Numbered from the stretch's first letter, positions 45,340-54,708 are shown. The stretch is 64,000 nt of DNA from Bryobacter sp. (GCA_022843625.1 JALHNH010000007.1:62001-126000); one strand, 5' to 3'. The notes: generated by a model from the letters alone, not told the origin. A program made the numbers and translations.

Positions 45340-45687
45340 ATGCGGACATTTGTTGTGATCGCGCTCGTGACGGCTGCCATGGCCTTCGGTGCAGAGCCGG
45401 AGAAGCCAGGCCGGACAATAAGCGTCACCGCTCAGCGATACCACTTCCACCCGGCCGAGATTCGCGTGAAGAAAGGGGAACTGGTCGAGTTGGTGTTCAC
45501 GAGCCTTGATACCGACCATGGACTGCTGATTCCTCATCTCAAGCTACGTGGACTGATTCCGCCGAAAGGAAGGGGGGCGCTTAGAGTACGGTTCCGCGGC
45601 AGTGAGGTGGGCCGGTGTTGGTTTGAGAGTTCACATCCAAGTGGCGCAGGCTACACACTGATGCGTGGCGTGATTGAAGTGGAATGA
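45340..45687 (+). CDS. Exported single-domain cupredoxin
   Basis: The 115-residue product has a signal peptide (to about AMAFGA). The mature domain resembles a CuA/plastocyanin fold with H60 (TDHGL), C93, H99 and M108. In place of the second Cys of a CuA centre (CxxxC) it has Ser97, so a mononuclear type 1 copper site is more likely. It starts 1 bp after the porin stop, so it is co-translated. It may be a periplasmic electron carrier or copper handler used with the barrel protein, which is inference. Confidence 0.85.
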   Translation: MRTFVVIALVTAAMAFGAEPEKPGRTISVTAQRYHFHPAEIRVKKGELVELVFTSLDTDHGLLIPHLKLRGLIPPKGRGALRVRFRGSEVGRCWFESSHPSGAGYTLMRGVIEVE

Positions 45688-45720
45688 CCAGCGACAGTCC
45701 GTGCCACAATTCAAAAGGCG

Positions 45721-46449
45721 ATGGCCACAGCAATTCAATTCAGGGACGTATCCTACTCGATCGGGGGACGCGACATCCTCTCGCACCTGGACTTCTCGAT
45801 TGAGCGCGGGGAGACGCTGGTACTCCTCGGCCGAAGTGGATCAGGTAAGAGTACGGCGCTGAAACTGGTCAACGGGATGCTCAGGCCCACGTCGGGCGAG
45901 GTCCAGGTGGACGGCCGTTCCACCCGGCAATGGGATCCGATTCAACTGAAGCGGAGGATCGGCTACGTTATTCAACACATAGGGCTGTTCCCCCACCTCT
46001 CCGTCCGCCGCAATATCGCGGTAGTGCCCGAGCTGGAAGGATGGCCAGCCGGCCGGATCGCGGAAAGGGTGGCGGAGTTGCTCGAAAGCGTCGGCCTGCC
46101 GGAGGCGGAATTCGCCCAGCGGTACCCGCGCCAGTTGTCGGGTGGGCAGCAACAGAGGGTGGGTGTTGCACGGGCCCTGGCCGTTGACCCGCCCATTCTC
46201 CTTTTTGACGAGCCTTTCGGCGCACTCGATCCGATCACGCGGGTAGACCTGCAGAATCAATTTCTGGCTCTGCGGCACCGTATGGAAAAGACGTCTCTTT
46301 TCGTCACACACGACATTCGCGAGGCTCTCCGCGTGGGAACGCGCATCGCATTGCTGCACGAGGGGAGACTAGATACAATTGAGCTAGCATCTGAATTCCC
46401 GCAAGCATCGACGTTAGCGGCGCGTCAGTTTCTTGCTTGCCTGGAATAG
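45721..46449 (+). CDS. OpuC-like ABC transporter ATPase (glycine betaine/choline type)
   Basis: The 242-residue product has Walker A GRSGSGKST, Q-loop YVIQHIGLFPH, signature LSGGQQQR, Walker B ILLFDEPFGALD and the switch His in FVTHD. It lacks the C-terminal CBS pair found in OpuAA/ProV, so it is the short type. It powers the permease encoded next (ends 46449, permease starts 46454). Import of a compatible solute is inferred from the substrate-binding partner. Confidence 0.92.
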   Translation: MATAIQFRDVSYSIGGRDILSHLDFSIERGETLVLLGRSGSGKSTALKLVNGMLRPTSGEVQVDGRSTRQWDPIQLKRRIGYVIQHIGLFPHLSVRRNIAVVPELEGWPAGRIAERVAELLESVGLPEAEFAQRYPRQLSGGQQQRVGVARALAVDPPILLFDEPFGALDPITRVDLQNQFLALRHRMEKTSLFVTHDIREALRVGTRIALLHEGRLDTIELASEFPQASTLAARQFLACLE

Positions 46450-46453
46450 GTTC

Positions 46454-47071
46454 ATGCGTTCCGATCTTCTTGCTGACCTTCTGCAACACACCTGGGAGCA
46501 TCTGCTTCTTGTCGGTCTCTCGGTTACCGTGTCCATTTTGGCCGGCATTCCAGCGGGCATTGCATGCGCCCGGCATGCCACGCTACGCCGGTGGCTTCTC
46601 GGCTTCGCTAGCGTCATGCAGACCATTCCGAGCTTGGCGCTTTTCGGATTCCTGATCCCCGTGCCATGGATTGGCGGCATCGGGACCCGCACGGTCGTCG
46701 TGGCGCTCGTTCTGTACGCATTGCTCCCCATTCTGCGCAATACAGTGGTCGGACTTGATGGCATCGATCCGGCGGTGCGTGAATCGGCTGTGGCGATGGG
46801 GATGACCGATTCGCAGATGCTGCGGCAAGTCCTGTTACCACTCGCCGCTCCCACGATCCTGGCTGGCATCCGGCTGGCCACGGTCGCGACGATCGGAACC
46901 GCTACGATCGCCGCGGCGATTGGAGGCGGCGGGTTGGGTGTCTTCATCTTTCGCGGTGTTGGAACAGTGGATTCCGCGCAGATTTTGGCCGGCGCAATCC
47001 CGGCGGCGATTTTGGCTTTGGTTGCCGATGGAGGTTTGGCATGGATAGAGCGACGGCTATCGCCACTCTGA
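46454..47071 (+). CDS. OpuC-like ABC transporter permease
   Basis: The 205-residue product has five or six membrane segments and the EAA-type loop (ESAVAMGMTDSQMLRQVLLPLAAPTILAG) that contacts the ATPase. The short length fits OpuCB/YehW-type permeases. Start ATG at 46454; an upstream in-frame ATG (46433) lies within the ATPase gene. The 3' end overlaps the substrate-binding gene by 31 bp. Confidence 0.92.
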   Translation: MRSDLLADLLQHTWEHLLLVGLSVTVSILAGIPAGIACARHATLRRWLLGFASVMQTIPSLALFGFLIPVPWIGGIGTRTVVVALVLYALLPILRNTVVGLDGIDPAVRESAVAMGMTDSQMLRQVLLPLAAPTILAGIRLATVATIGTATIAAAIGGGGLGVFIFRGVGTVDSAQILAGAIPAAILALVADGGLAWIERRLSPL

Positions 47072-47925
47072 GCTTGGCGGTCATTTTCTCCGGCTGTGGC
47101 CGACGCGCAGACCAGATCGTGGTGGCGTCGAAGAATTTCACTGAACAGGTGATCCTCGGTGAAATCATTGCCCAGCATCTCGAACATCGGCTCGGCAAGC
47201 CGGTGACTCGCCGATTCAATCTGGGCGGCACCCTGATCGCACATCAGGCCCTAGTGGCAGGTGAGATCGATCTCTACCCGGAATACACCGGCACCGGAGC
47301 CGCCGCCGTTCTCAAACAGGAGCCTCGCAAGAAGGTGGTTGAACTGCTGGAGCAAGTGCGCCAGGAGTATCGGAGCAAGTTCGATATCGAATGGCTCGAT
47401 CCGCTGGGTTTCAACAACACCTTTGCGATGGTTATCCGTACCGGCCAAGCGCCCGGTGCTGGGCTCCGGAGCCTTTCGGATGCCAGGCGTTTAGCGACTG
47501 GCTGGTTGCTGGGCGCAGGCTACGAGTTCGAGAACAGGGCGGACGGCTTGGCCGCGCTCAACCGCACGTACGGCCTCCGTTGGAATACACGCCCTAAGAC
47601 AATGGAACTCGGTCTGCTCTTCCGAGCTCTATTGGAGAACCAGGTCTCGATGATCGCCGCGAATTCGACAGACGGGTTGTTGACCAGGGAAGACTTTACG
47701 ATGCTCGAAGACGACCTCGGCGCCTTTCCATCATATGAGGCGTGCATTCTGGTCCGGCGAGTACGCGTCAAGAGCAACCCGGCGTTGTTGGCCGCTCTAT
47801 CCGAATTGTCTGGAGAATTCGACACCGCTACGATTAGGCGCCTAAACTACTCGGCCGATGTGGAGCACAAGAGTGTGTCGGAGATTGCGGCGAAGTTTCT
47901 CAGTTCGAATGAGCGGTTGCGGTAA
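47041..47925 (+). CDS. OpuC-like substrate-binding lipoprotein
   Basis: The 294-residue product has a signal ending in lipobox FSGC (Cys19). The mature part is SKNFTEQVILGEIIAQHLE, then LVAGEIDLYPEYTGTG, the hallmark of the OpuAC/YehZ family that binds betaine, choline or similar solutes. It sits at the membrane outer face and hands substrate to the permease. Which solute it binds is not readable. The gene starts inside the permease gene. Confidence 0.92.
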   Translation: MDRATAIATLSLAVIFSGCGRRADQIVVASKNFTEQVILGEIIAQHLEHRLGKPVTRRFNLGGTLIAHQALVAGEIDLYPEYTGTGAAAVLKQEPRKKVVELLEQVRQEYRSKFDIEWLDPLGFNNTFAMVIRTGQAPGAGLRSLSDARRLATGWLLGAGYEFENRADGLAALNRTYGLRWNTRPKTMELGLLFRALLENQVSMIAANSTDGLLTREDFTMLEDDLGAFPSYEACILVRRVRVKSNPALLAALSELSGEFDTATIRRLNYSADVEHKSVSEIAAKFLSSNERLR

Positions 47926-47975
47926 GGGCAAGTCGTCTTCACTCCTGGTCGCCCCGCCTTCGCCTGCGATACCAA

Positions 47976-48662
47976 ATGCGAGCACTCGAATTGATAGAAT
48001 GGGCCTTTGCGGTTGCGGCTGTTTCAGGACCACCCCAATTGACATCTCTCGCCCGTAGTGATGAAAAATGGATTGCCGACATCACCTCCACCGGCCACGT
48101 TCGGGAGGCGGCCGTGGCAGATCTGCGCGCTGCTCTCGTTGCTGGTCTCAATCGCGCGTTTCGCCAATCCGATGTGGGCTCGGCGTTGATCGAAGATGTG
48201 GCGCAAGAGGCTCTCTTGCGTATCGTAGATCGCGTCGGGACTTTTCGAGGCGAGAGCCGGTTCCTCACATGGGCCATGGCCATTGCGACGCGTTCCATGT
48301 TGAGCCATTTGCGGCGGGCCCAATGGAAAAACGTCTCCTTGGATGAGATGGCGGCAGCGGGTTTGATCCCCCGTCTGGCGACGGTCGTCTCGAACGACGA
48401 GGATTTGGACCGGCTGCGCCTAATGGACGTCGTTCGGGCTGCAATCGAAAACGACCTTACCGACCGGCAAAGGCAAATCATTCAAGCCGAACTCGCGGGC
48501 GTGCCTCCCGACGTGATCGCGGAGAGAATGGGCTCCAACCGCAATGCGGTTTACAAGCTAGTTCACGACGCCAGAGCCCGGCTGAAACGTGCCATTCTCG
48601 CCGCGGGCTGGACGCCGGATTCCGTAAAGTCAGTCCTGAAGGGTTTTGACACAAATGGCTGA
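47976..48662 (+). CDS. ECF-like RNA polymerase sigma factor
   Basis: The 228-residue product has sigma region 2 at about 60-120 (LIEDVAQEALLRIVDRVGTFRGESRFLTWAMAIA) and region 4 at about 165-215 (LTDRQRQIIQAELAGVPPDVIAERMGSNRNAVYKLVHDARARLK). This is the ECF or short sigma-70 layout. The start is uncertain, and about 30 N-terminal residues look atypical. It overlaps a small zinc-finger gene by 8 bp, a usual sigma/anti-sigma arrangement. Target promoters unknown. Confidence 0.85.
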   Translation: MRALELIEWAFAVAAVSGPPQLTSLARSDEKWIADITSTGHVREAAVADLRAALVAGLNRAFRQSDVGSALIEDVAQEALLRIVDRVGTFRGESRFLTWAMAIATRSMLSHLRRAQWKNVSLDEMAAAGLIPRLATVVSNDEDLDRLRLMDVVRAAIENDLTDRQRQIIQAELAGVPPDVIAERMGSNRNAVYKLVHDARARLKRAILAAGWTPDSVKSVLKGFDTNG

Positions 48663-48915
48663 GCAGCGTCCAGGCGTCAAGGCTTTGGTGGAGCAAGCCC
48701 TGTCGGTGCTCCCGCAGGAACTAGGCTGCGATAGCTGCGCGGATTACCTCGCGGCCTACGCGGACTATCGTTTGGGGGGGCGGACGCCCCCTGATTCACT
48801 CAAGGGGGTAGGCGAACACCTGGACCGCTGCGAGGCCTGTTTGGAAGAGTTCAAGTTGCTGCTGGATGCGGTACAAGGTGCTCGCGACAGCCTGGGCGGT
48901 CAGCACGATCTCTGA
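48655..48915 (+). CDS. Small zinc-finger (anti-sigma-like) protein
   Basis: The 86-residue product carries LGCDSCADYLAAYADYRLGG and HLDRCEACLEEF: paired CxxC motifs plus H-x3-C-x2-C, as in zf-HC2/ZAS anti-sigma domains. No membrane segment, so it would be a soluble anti-sigma factor for the sigma gene it overlaps. It closely resembles the next small gene (49052-49324). Confidence 0.75.
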   Translation: MAEQRPGVKALVEQALSVLPQELGCDSCADYLAAYADYRLGGRTPPDSLKGVGEHLDRCEACLEEFKLLLDAVQGARDSLGGQHDL

Positions 48916-49051
48916 GATTAGGCCTATTCTACCAGCGGCTCCTTCCAGATGAGGACCACGGCTGCGGTGGTACTCCTGGGCGAATGAAAAATTCCCTATT
49001 CGGTAAGATCCGGGCTTCTGGTGACATCTCTTCGTATGAGGGCCCGTTGCA

Positions 49052-49324
49052 ATGGCGCGAAACCGCAGAACAGTGGCACCAAACCGGGTGTTACTCCTGG
49101 CCGCCTCTGAGGCCCTCTGTACCCTCCCAGAAGAAATAGGGTGCGACGACTGCTCCGAACGTCTTCCCGCTTACGCGGAGGCGGCGGCACGCCGTCGCCG
49201 ACTACCGCCTTCGCTTCGGAAAGTTGCTGACCATCTGGACCGATGTCGCGACTGCCGTGAAGAATGGAACCTGTTGCGCAAGAGCCTCCGCACCCCTGCC
49301 CGCGTACGAGGTAAGATTTCGTGA
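49052..49324 (+). CDS. Second small zinc-finger protein, paralog of its neighbour
   Basis: The 90-residue product shares LPEEIGCDDC...YAE, SLRKVADHLDRCRDCREEWNLL with the preceding gene, so the pair arose by duplication. It is more basic (RRRRL). Metal-binding Cys and His are kept. It has no sigma gene of its own in this window, so it may share the neighbour's target or have another. Confidence 0.7.
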   Translation: MARNRRTVAPNRVLLLAASEALCTLPEEIGCDDCSERLPAYAEAAARRRRLPPSLRKVADHLDRCRDCREEWNLLRKSLRTPARVRGKIS

Positions 49325-49376
49325 GCATCCAGCGTCCGAATAGTGAACGACGGTGGTTGGCGGATTGGAGAAGAAC

Positions 49377-49853
49377 ATGAGCGCAACTCAAGCGGAACTC
49401 TCAACGGAACAGCGGGATAGCACGGTCAGGATCTTAGCGCTCGCTCTGGCGGACGAGTATCTGCTCTATACGAAGACCCGCAACTACCACTGGAACGTAA
49501 CGGGTCGGCGGTTCAATGACCTGCACAAATTCTTCGAATCCCAATACGAGATACTGGACGAGAAGATCGACGAAATCGCGGAGTTCATTCGCTATTTCGG
49601 ATATCCCGCGCCAGCGTCACTAGCGGAATTCTTGAAACACGCACGCCTGAAGGAAGATTCCGGCGAAGTAGGAACATCTGAGGCGATGGTGAATTCGCTG
49701 TTGGTTGACCACGAGAAGCTCATTGGCTACATGCGTGCGGATGTAGCCGCCCTGGAAACTGCGGAGGGCCCCGTCGAAGTGCTAGATTTGCTTACTGGGC
49801 TGCTTGCGGATCACGGCAAAATGGCCTGGATGCTGCGGGCGACGGCAGAGTAG
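49377..49853 (+). CDS. dps: Dps-family DNA-binding ferritin-like protein
   Basis: The 158-residue product has Dps features: YTKTRNYHWNVTGRRFNDLHKFFESQYEILDEKIDEIAEFIR, which carries the His, Asp and Glu ferroxidase ligands at the dimer interface. Helical bundle throughout, normal length. It stores iron using peroxide and protects DNA. The start at 49377 has a GGAG site; an upstream ATG (49353) lacks one. Confidence 0.92.
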   Translation: MSATQAELSTEQRDSTVRILALALADEYLLYTKTRNYHWNVTGRRFNDLHKFFESQYEILDEKIDEIAEFIRYFGYPAPASLAEFLKHARLKEDSGEVGTSEAMVNSLLVDHEKLIGYMRADVAALETAEGPVEVLDLLTGLLADHGKMAWMLRATAE

Positions 49854-49921
49854 CGTCGCTCCGGCATTGGCATCCGCCAAAGATTATGGCTCCCGGCGGA
49901 CGCTTTGAGGAGCAATGTTTG

Positions 49922-50890
49922 ATGATCCCACATGGCCCCGGAGTTCTCTATGCGGCAGAGCTGGGCGGCGCCGAGGCGACTCCGGACCGTGTGTCGAGTG
50001 AAACCCGCTCTGACACGGTACCAAGTTGGGTGCATCTGTGTGCCTCCCATGAAGCCACCTCCGGCTATCTGATGCTGGACGCGAAGCTTGATGAGGTCGT
50101 GGTTGAGGCGCTGCTCGCAAAAGAAACCCGGTCTCGAACAGCCATACGTCCAACGGGAGCTCTAATTATCATCAAGGCGATGCATCGCCTTGAAGGGGCG
50201 AGTCCAAACGACATGGTCGGACTGCGCCTCTGGGTTGACGAGAATCGCGTTATCACGACTCGTGAACGGGACATCGATGCGATCGAGGGGATGAAACTCC
50301 TCGTGAAAGGGAGAACCGGACCGCAAACGAGTGGTGAGTTTTTGACCAAGTTGTTCGAAAAGATCTATGCGGATATCGAGCCCCATATTGAGGAGTTAGA
50401 GGATTCTATTGCCGACCTAGACGAGCAGGTGAGCCGGGGAGAGATCAAGCAAGCCTGCTCCTCGCTCGCCGAAACGGGGCATAGCGCGGTGGTCTTTCTG
50501 CGACACCTATCGCCGCAGAAGAACGTTCTTGACACGTTGATCGGTTCCGGTATTCATTTTCTTTCCGCGAGAGACGTTGAGCGGTTGATGGAATCTCGCG
50601 ATCAACTGACGCGGCTGTTGGAATCGCTACATGAGGTCCGGGATCGTGGTGCGATCATCAATGAGCAAATCATCAGAATCCAGGACATCGAGTTGAACCG
50701 GGCGGTATACAAGTTCTCATTGGCAGCCACGGTCTTCCTCCCTCTCTCGTTCCTGACCGGACTGTTTGGCGTGAATCTGGGCGGGCTCCCAGGGATGAGA
50801 AACGAGGGCGCGTTCTGGATGTTCTCCGGAGTGTGTGTGTTGTTTCTAGCATTCTCGATTCTCGTATCGAAGAAGAGGAGATTGTTCTAG
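49922..50890 (+). CDS. CorA/ZntB-family cation transporter
   Basis: The 322-residue product has a large cytoplasmic N-domain, then a long stalk helix (IEPHIEELEDSIADLDEQVSRGE) and two C-terminal membrane helices. The pore motif reads GVNLGGLPG (compare GMN in CorA and GIN-GGIPG in ZntB), so zinc or another cation is likelier than magnesium. The start ATG at 49922 has GGAG about 12 nt upstream. Ends in basic KKRRLF. Confidence 0.85.
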   Translation: MIPHGPGVLYAAELGGAEATPDRVSSETRSDTVPSWVHLCASHEATSGYLMLDAKLDEVVVEALLAKETRSRTAIRPTGALIIIKAMHRLEGASPNDMVGLRLWVDENRVITTRERDIDAIEGMKLLVKGRTGPQTSGEFLTKLFEKIYADIEPHIEELEDSIADLDEQVSRGEIKQACSSLAETGHSAVVFLRHLSPQKNVLDTLIGSGIHFLSARDVERLMESRDQLTRLLESLHEVRDRGAIINEQIIRIQDIELNRAVYKFSLAATVFLPLSFLTGLFGVNLGGLPGMRNEGAFWMFSGVCVLFLAFSILVSKKRRLF

Positions 50891-50932
50891 TCCGTTTGGC
50901 CCAGGATTTTTGGGCCCCAGTTGCCATCCACT

Positions 50933-52405
50933 ATGACTTCTTCACTGCGATTTCCCCTGCTCCCAAGCGCCTATGGCCAGCTCTCTGGACGCTTCTCGCG
51001 CCCCGCACCGCCTACGCCCGTGAGACGCCCGGCACTAGCGCTTTGGAATTCGGAGTTGGCTCGTGAGCTCGGATTGCACGAAGACCCAGCGCGATACACG
51101 GACCTGCTCTCTGGGAATTCCACTTTGCCGGGCTCGAACCCTGTGGCCACCGCGTATGCGGGCCACCAATTCGGTCACTTTGTGCCTCAGCTAGGCGACG
51201 GAAGAGCCATCCTATTGGGCGATGTGATCAGTTGCCAGGGCGCCCGGTACGAGTTTCAACTCAAAGGTGCGGGCACAACCGCTTTCTCCAGAAACGGTGA
51301 TGGCCGTTCCAGCCTGGGGCCGGTAATCCGTGAATTTCTAGCGAGCGAAGCCATGCACGCGCTCGGCATTCCGACCACCCGAGCGCTCGCCGCGACAGTG
51401 ACAGGAGAAGCCGTCTACCGCGAGCAGGCGCTCCCAGGTGGAGTACTTACGCGGGTGGCGAGGAGCCACATCCGGGTCGGAACGTTTCAATACTTTGCGG
51501 CGCGCGGGGATTCCGCAGGAGTTCGCGCACTCGCCGATCATGCCATCGAACGCTTCTTCCCAGACTTGGCGGGGGACGAGCAGCGGTACCGTTCGTTCTT
51601 CTTGCAGGTGCGCGATGCGCAAGCGAGATTGGTTGCCCGGTGGATGCAGATTGGATTCATCCACGGCGTCATGAATACCGACAACATGTCGATTCTGGGA
51701 GACACAATCGATTACGGTCCTTGCGCATTCATGGATGCCTACGATCCCGCGACCGTCTATAGCGCAATTGACGAACGCGGGCGCTACGCCTATGCAAACC
51801 AGCCGTCGATCGCAGCCTGGAATTTGGCTCGCCTGGCGGAGACATTGCTTGAGCTGATTGACGAGGATCAAAAGAAGGCGATCACCTGGGCCGAGGAAAT
51901 GATCCGAGGCTTCGAGGGAGTCTATCAATCGCACTGGCTGGCGGGGATGAAGGCCAAGATTGGGTTGACCGCGGACCTGCCCGGAGACGTCAATTTGATC
52001 GAAGAACTGCTCGACTTGATGCGGCAAGGCTCGGCGGACTTCACCATGACCTTTCGGAATCTTGCTGAAGCGGCTAGTCCGGATGGGGAACGAGCTTTTG
52101 TTGGGCTGTTCCGCATTCCTCAAAGTGTGGAGCCGTGGCTTGCTCGTTGGCGATCGAGACTGGGACGGGAGGACCGGCCAAATGCTGACACTGTCAAAGG
52201 CATGCTGCGTGCGAATCCTGCGTTCATCCTGAGAAACCATCGCGTGGAACGCGCCATTGACGCCGCTTTGAAGGGAGATTTTTCACGGGCGGAAGAGTTG
52301 CACACCGTGTTGTCGCGGCCATTCGACGACCAGCCGAAGTTCTCGGCGTATCAGGAGCCGCCCCGGCCAGGCGACTGGCAATGTAAGACATTCTGTGGAA
52401 CATAG
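50933..52405 (+). CDS. selO: Protein adenylyltransferase SelO (YdiU family)
   Basis: The 490-residue product is a pseudokinase-fold AMPylase. It shows [50 protein letters not shown], and the metal-binding [13 protein letters not shown] plus DYGPCAFMD. It ends CKTFCGT: Cys is close to the C-terminus, where animal SelO has selenocysteine. It transfers AMP to redox-related proteins. It precedes msrA by 11 bp and lies among oxidative repair genes. A TTG at 50921 is an alternative start. Confidence 0.92.
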   Translation: MTSSLRFPLLPSAYGQLSGRFSRPAPPTPVRRPALALWNSELARELGLHEDPARYTDLLSGNSTLPGSNPVATAYAGHQFGHFVPQLGDGRAILLGDVISCQGARYEFQLKGAGTTAFSRNGDGRSSLGPVIREFLASEAMHALGIPTTRALAATVTGEAVYREQALPGGVLTRVARSHIRVGTFQYFAARGDSAGVRALADHAIERFFPDLAGDEQRYRSFFLQVRDAQARLVARWMQIGFIHGVMNTDNMSILGDTIDYGPCAFMDAYDPATVYSAIDERGRYAYANQPSIAAWNLARLAETLLELIDEDQKKAITWAEEMIRGFEGVYQSHWLAGMKAKIGLTADLPGDVNLIEELLDLMRQGSADFTMTFRNLAEAASPDGERAFVGLFRIPQSVEPWLARWRSRLGREDRPNADTVKGMLRANPAFILRNHRVERAIDAALKGDFSRAEELHTVLSRPFDDQPKFSAYQEPPRPGDWQCKTFCGT

Positions 52406-52416
52406 GAGAGGACAAT

Positions 52417-52929
52417 ATGAGCAAATCTGAAACGGCAATACTTGCAGGAGGTTGCTTCTGGGGCATGCAGGACTTGATCCGAAAGCTCCCAGGCGTCACT
52501 TCGACCCGTGTGGGGTACAGCGGCGGTGATGTGCCCAATGCCACGTACCGCAATCACGGTACACATGCGGAAGCCATTGAGGTGATCTTCGATCCGAGCC
52601 GCCTGACCTTCCGCACGCTCCTGGAGTTCTTCTTCCAGATTCACGATCCAACCACGTCCAATCGTCAGGGAAACGACCGGGGCTCGTCTTATCGTTCCGG
52701 TATTTACTACACGAACGAAGAGCAGCGTGACGTTGCAGTTGCCACAATCGAGGATGTGAATGCATCCGGCTTGTGGCCTGGGAAGGCCGTCACTGAAGTC
52801 AAGCCAGCCGGCCCCTTCTGGCAAGCTGAACCCGAACATCAGGACTATCTGGAACGGATTCCAAACGGTTACACTTGCCACTACCCTCGGCCGAATTGGA
52901 CACTGCAGCGCCGTGCTACAACGGCGTAG
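52417..52929 (+). CDS. msrA: Peptide methionine sulfoxide reductase A
   Basis: The 170-residue product has the catalytic GGCFWGMQD (Cys13) and [12 protein letters not shown], then HAEAIEV and the [13 protein letters not shown] loop. It reduces S-methionine sulfoxide in proteins. A good AGGAGAGG ribosome site lies 5 bp before the ATG. No extra C-terminal recycling Cys is apparent beyond YTCHYP. Confidence 0.95.
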   Translation: MSKSETAILAGGCFWGMQDLIRKLPGVTSTRVGYSGGDVPNATYRNHGTHAEAIEVIFDPSRLTFRTLLEFFFQIHDPTTSNRQGNDRGSSYRSGIYYTNEEQRDVAVATIEDVNASGLWPGKAVTEVKPAGPFWQAEPEHQDYLERIPNGYTCHYPRPNWTLQRRATTA

Positions 52930-52999
52930 CTTCCTGCCCACGTTGCTCGACGCCGGCATTCCTGGAAGCGTCATTTTTCATCCTGATAAGGAGGTCATT

Positions 53000-53959
53000 A
53001 TGCCATCCGTTGCAAGCGAACATCGCCAGGCACCTGAGTTGCGGGTGCCTTATTGGATTGACGAGGAAGGCAATCCGCGAGAGCCACTCAAATTGTCTGA
53101 CCTGGGGACGGGCTACAAAGTCTTATACTGCTTTCAGCACTGGTGCCCCGGCTGCCACGCCACGGGGTTTCCCACTCTCAAACGGCTGATCGATGCCCTC
53201 CGCGGGCGCGGCTTCGGCTTTGCGGTTGTGCAGACCGTGTTTGAGGGTGCGGAGGAGAACACGCCGCAACGACTGCAAGAAACCCAGTCGCGCTACTCGT
53301 TGGAGGTCCCCTTTGGCCACGACACCGGGGAAGGCGATCAGCCAACGATCATGGCCGACTATCGTACCGGTGGAACGCCATGGTTCATCGTCATCGACCC
53401 ATCAGGCCGGATCATTCATTCCGATTTTCGGGTTGATGCGGATGCGGTGATCGCGCTCGCTACCAAAGGCGAACCCGAGGGCCGTGCGGCCCCCGATGGA
53501 CAAGCCTTGAACTGGAAACAGGTCGTCACCTGGGCGAAACGCGGTAATCCTGCACCTCCACGCCGCGATGAGAGAAGCGACAGCGCGTGGAGATCCTTTC
53601 TCACGCCAGAGCAGTACCGGATAGCTCGGGCCAAGGGCACCGAGAGGGCCTTCAGTTCCGAGATGTGCGGGTTGTTCGAACCGGGCCGATATCACTGCGT
53701 GTGCTGCGATACACCGCTGTTTGATGCTGGGAACAAGTTCGACAGCCGCTCGGGATGGCCCAGTTTCACACAGCCCCTCAACTCCGGGGTAGTCGGCTAT
53801 CATCTGGACACTAGCCACGGCATGCAACGAGTCGAAACTACCTGCAACGTCTGCGATGCTCACCTCGGGCATGTGTTTCAAGACGGACCGGAGCCAACCG
53901 GACTGCGTTACTGCATCAACGCTGTCTCCCTGAAGAAGGCCGGTCACGCGGTGGCTTAG
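53000..53959 (+). CDS. Thioredoxin-like / methionine sulfoxide reductase B fusion
   Basis: The product has 319 residues. N-terminal thioredoxin/TlpA-like domain (about 10-165): YCFQHWCPGCH with CPGC at 49-52, and TGGTPWFIVIDPSGR with the cis-Pro. C-terminal MsrB domain (about 190-315): zinc pairs CVCC and CNVC, GWPSF, and the catalytic RYCIN. MsrB reduces R-methionine sulfoxide and normally needs thioredoxin, so the fusion brings its own reductant. A perfect TAAGGAGGT site (52987-52995) sets the start, although the frame is open upstream to 52760. With msrA upstream, both stereoisomers are covered. Confidence 0.88.
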   Translation: MPSVASEHRQAPELRVPYWIDEEGNPREPLKLSDLGTGYKVLYCFQHWCPGCHATGFPTLKRLIDALRGRGFGFAVVQTVFEGAEENTPQRLQETQSRYSLEVPFGHDTGEGDQPTIMADYRTGGTPWFIVIDPSGRIIHSDFRVDADAVIALATKGEPEGRAAPDGQALNWKQVVTWAKRGNPAPPRRDERSDSAWRSFLTPEQYRIARAKGTERAFSSEMCGLFEPGRYHCVCCDTPLFDAGNKFDSRSGWPSFTQPLNSGVVGYHLDTSHGMQRVETTCNVCDAHLGHVFQDGPEPTGLRYCINAVSLKKAGHAVA

Positions 53960-53984
53960 GTTAGAAGGGGTAGTCAGCGAAGAC

Positions 53985-54024
53985 GTGGCCGGTCCCCAGG
54001 TGTGGGGGCCAGCCACTTTTGTTT
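53985..54024 (+). terminator. Intrinsic terminator after the Trx-MsrB gene
   Basis: A stem pairs GTGGC (53985-53989) with GCCAC (54012-54016) and, inside a one-base mismatch, GGTCCCC (53991-53997) with GGGGGCC (54004-54010, one G-T wobble). A 6-nt loop is enclosed. TTTTGTTTT follows directly. This ends the SelO-MsrA-MsrB unit. Confidence 0.75.
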
Positions 54025-54109
54025 TGCGGCTTCCATTCAAATCGTAGCCAGCGATCCACACAGAATCATAAGAATAAGGGGCTTGGAGACTCCAGGTTGA
54101 AACAAGGCG

Positions 54110-54685
54110 ATGCCGAAAGCACTTGAGATCCTCAGTCACGTTAGAGCCTGCAAGGTATGCGAACCCGGCCTACCCGACGGTGCGAAGCCGTTGGTCGCGG
54201 CGTCCCGGGCGTCCCGGATCGTGCTCATCGGTCAGGCTCCTGGCCGGATTGCGCACCAGAGCGGCGTGCCATGGAACGACCGCAGCGGAGAAAAGCTTCG
54301 CGAATGGTTGGGTGTGGAGCGGGACTGCTTCTACAATCCGGAAAAGATGGCACTAATGCCAATGGGTTTCTGCTATCCGGGTACCGGCGCAACCGGAGAC
54401 TTCGCGCCGCGGCCGGAGTGCGCGCCTTTGTGGCACGACCAAATACTCGCAAAACTGCCGAACGTGCGCCTTCGCGTTTTTATCGGGCAGTATCCCCTGG
54501 CTCGCTACTTCCCAAACCAATTTCGCAACCTGACCGAGGCAGTACAAGCGTTCGACGAACTCCTGCCCGCGCAGATCGTTCTTCCGCATCCTTCGCCGAG
54601 AAACGCGATGTGGCTGGCCAGGAATCCTTGGTTCGTCCAAACCGCTCTACCTCGCCTGCGGGCGGCGGTGAAGACGGCTCTCTAG
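54110..54685 (+). CDS. Uracil-DNA glycosylase superfamily protein, probable FeS type
   Basis: The 191-residue product has motif I IGQAPGRIAHQSGVPWNDRSGEKL and motif II HPSPRNAMW, typical of the uracil-DNA glycosylase fold. Four Cys stand at 14, 17, 73 and 88 (C-x2-C ... C-x14-C), the spacing of the [4Fe-4S] site in family 4/5 enzymes. It likely removes uracil or a damaged base from DNA. The usual motif I Asp/Glu is not evident (GQAPG), so substrate range is open. Confidence 0.75.
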   Translation: MPKALEILSHVRACKVCEPGLPDGAKPLVAASRASRIVLIGQAPGRIAHQSGVPWNDRSGEKLREWLGVERDCFYNPEKMALMPMGFCYPGTGATGDFAPRPECAPLWHDQILAKLPNVRLRVFIGQYPLARYFPNQFRNLTEAVQAFDELLPAQIVLPHPSPRNAMWLARNPWFVQTALPRLRAAVKTAL

Positions 54686-54708
54686 ACCTGCGACGGGCAT
54701 TTCTTTTC

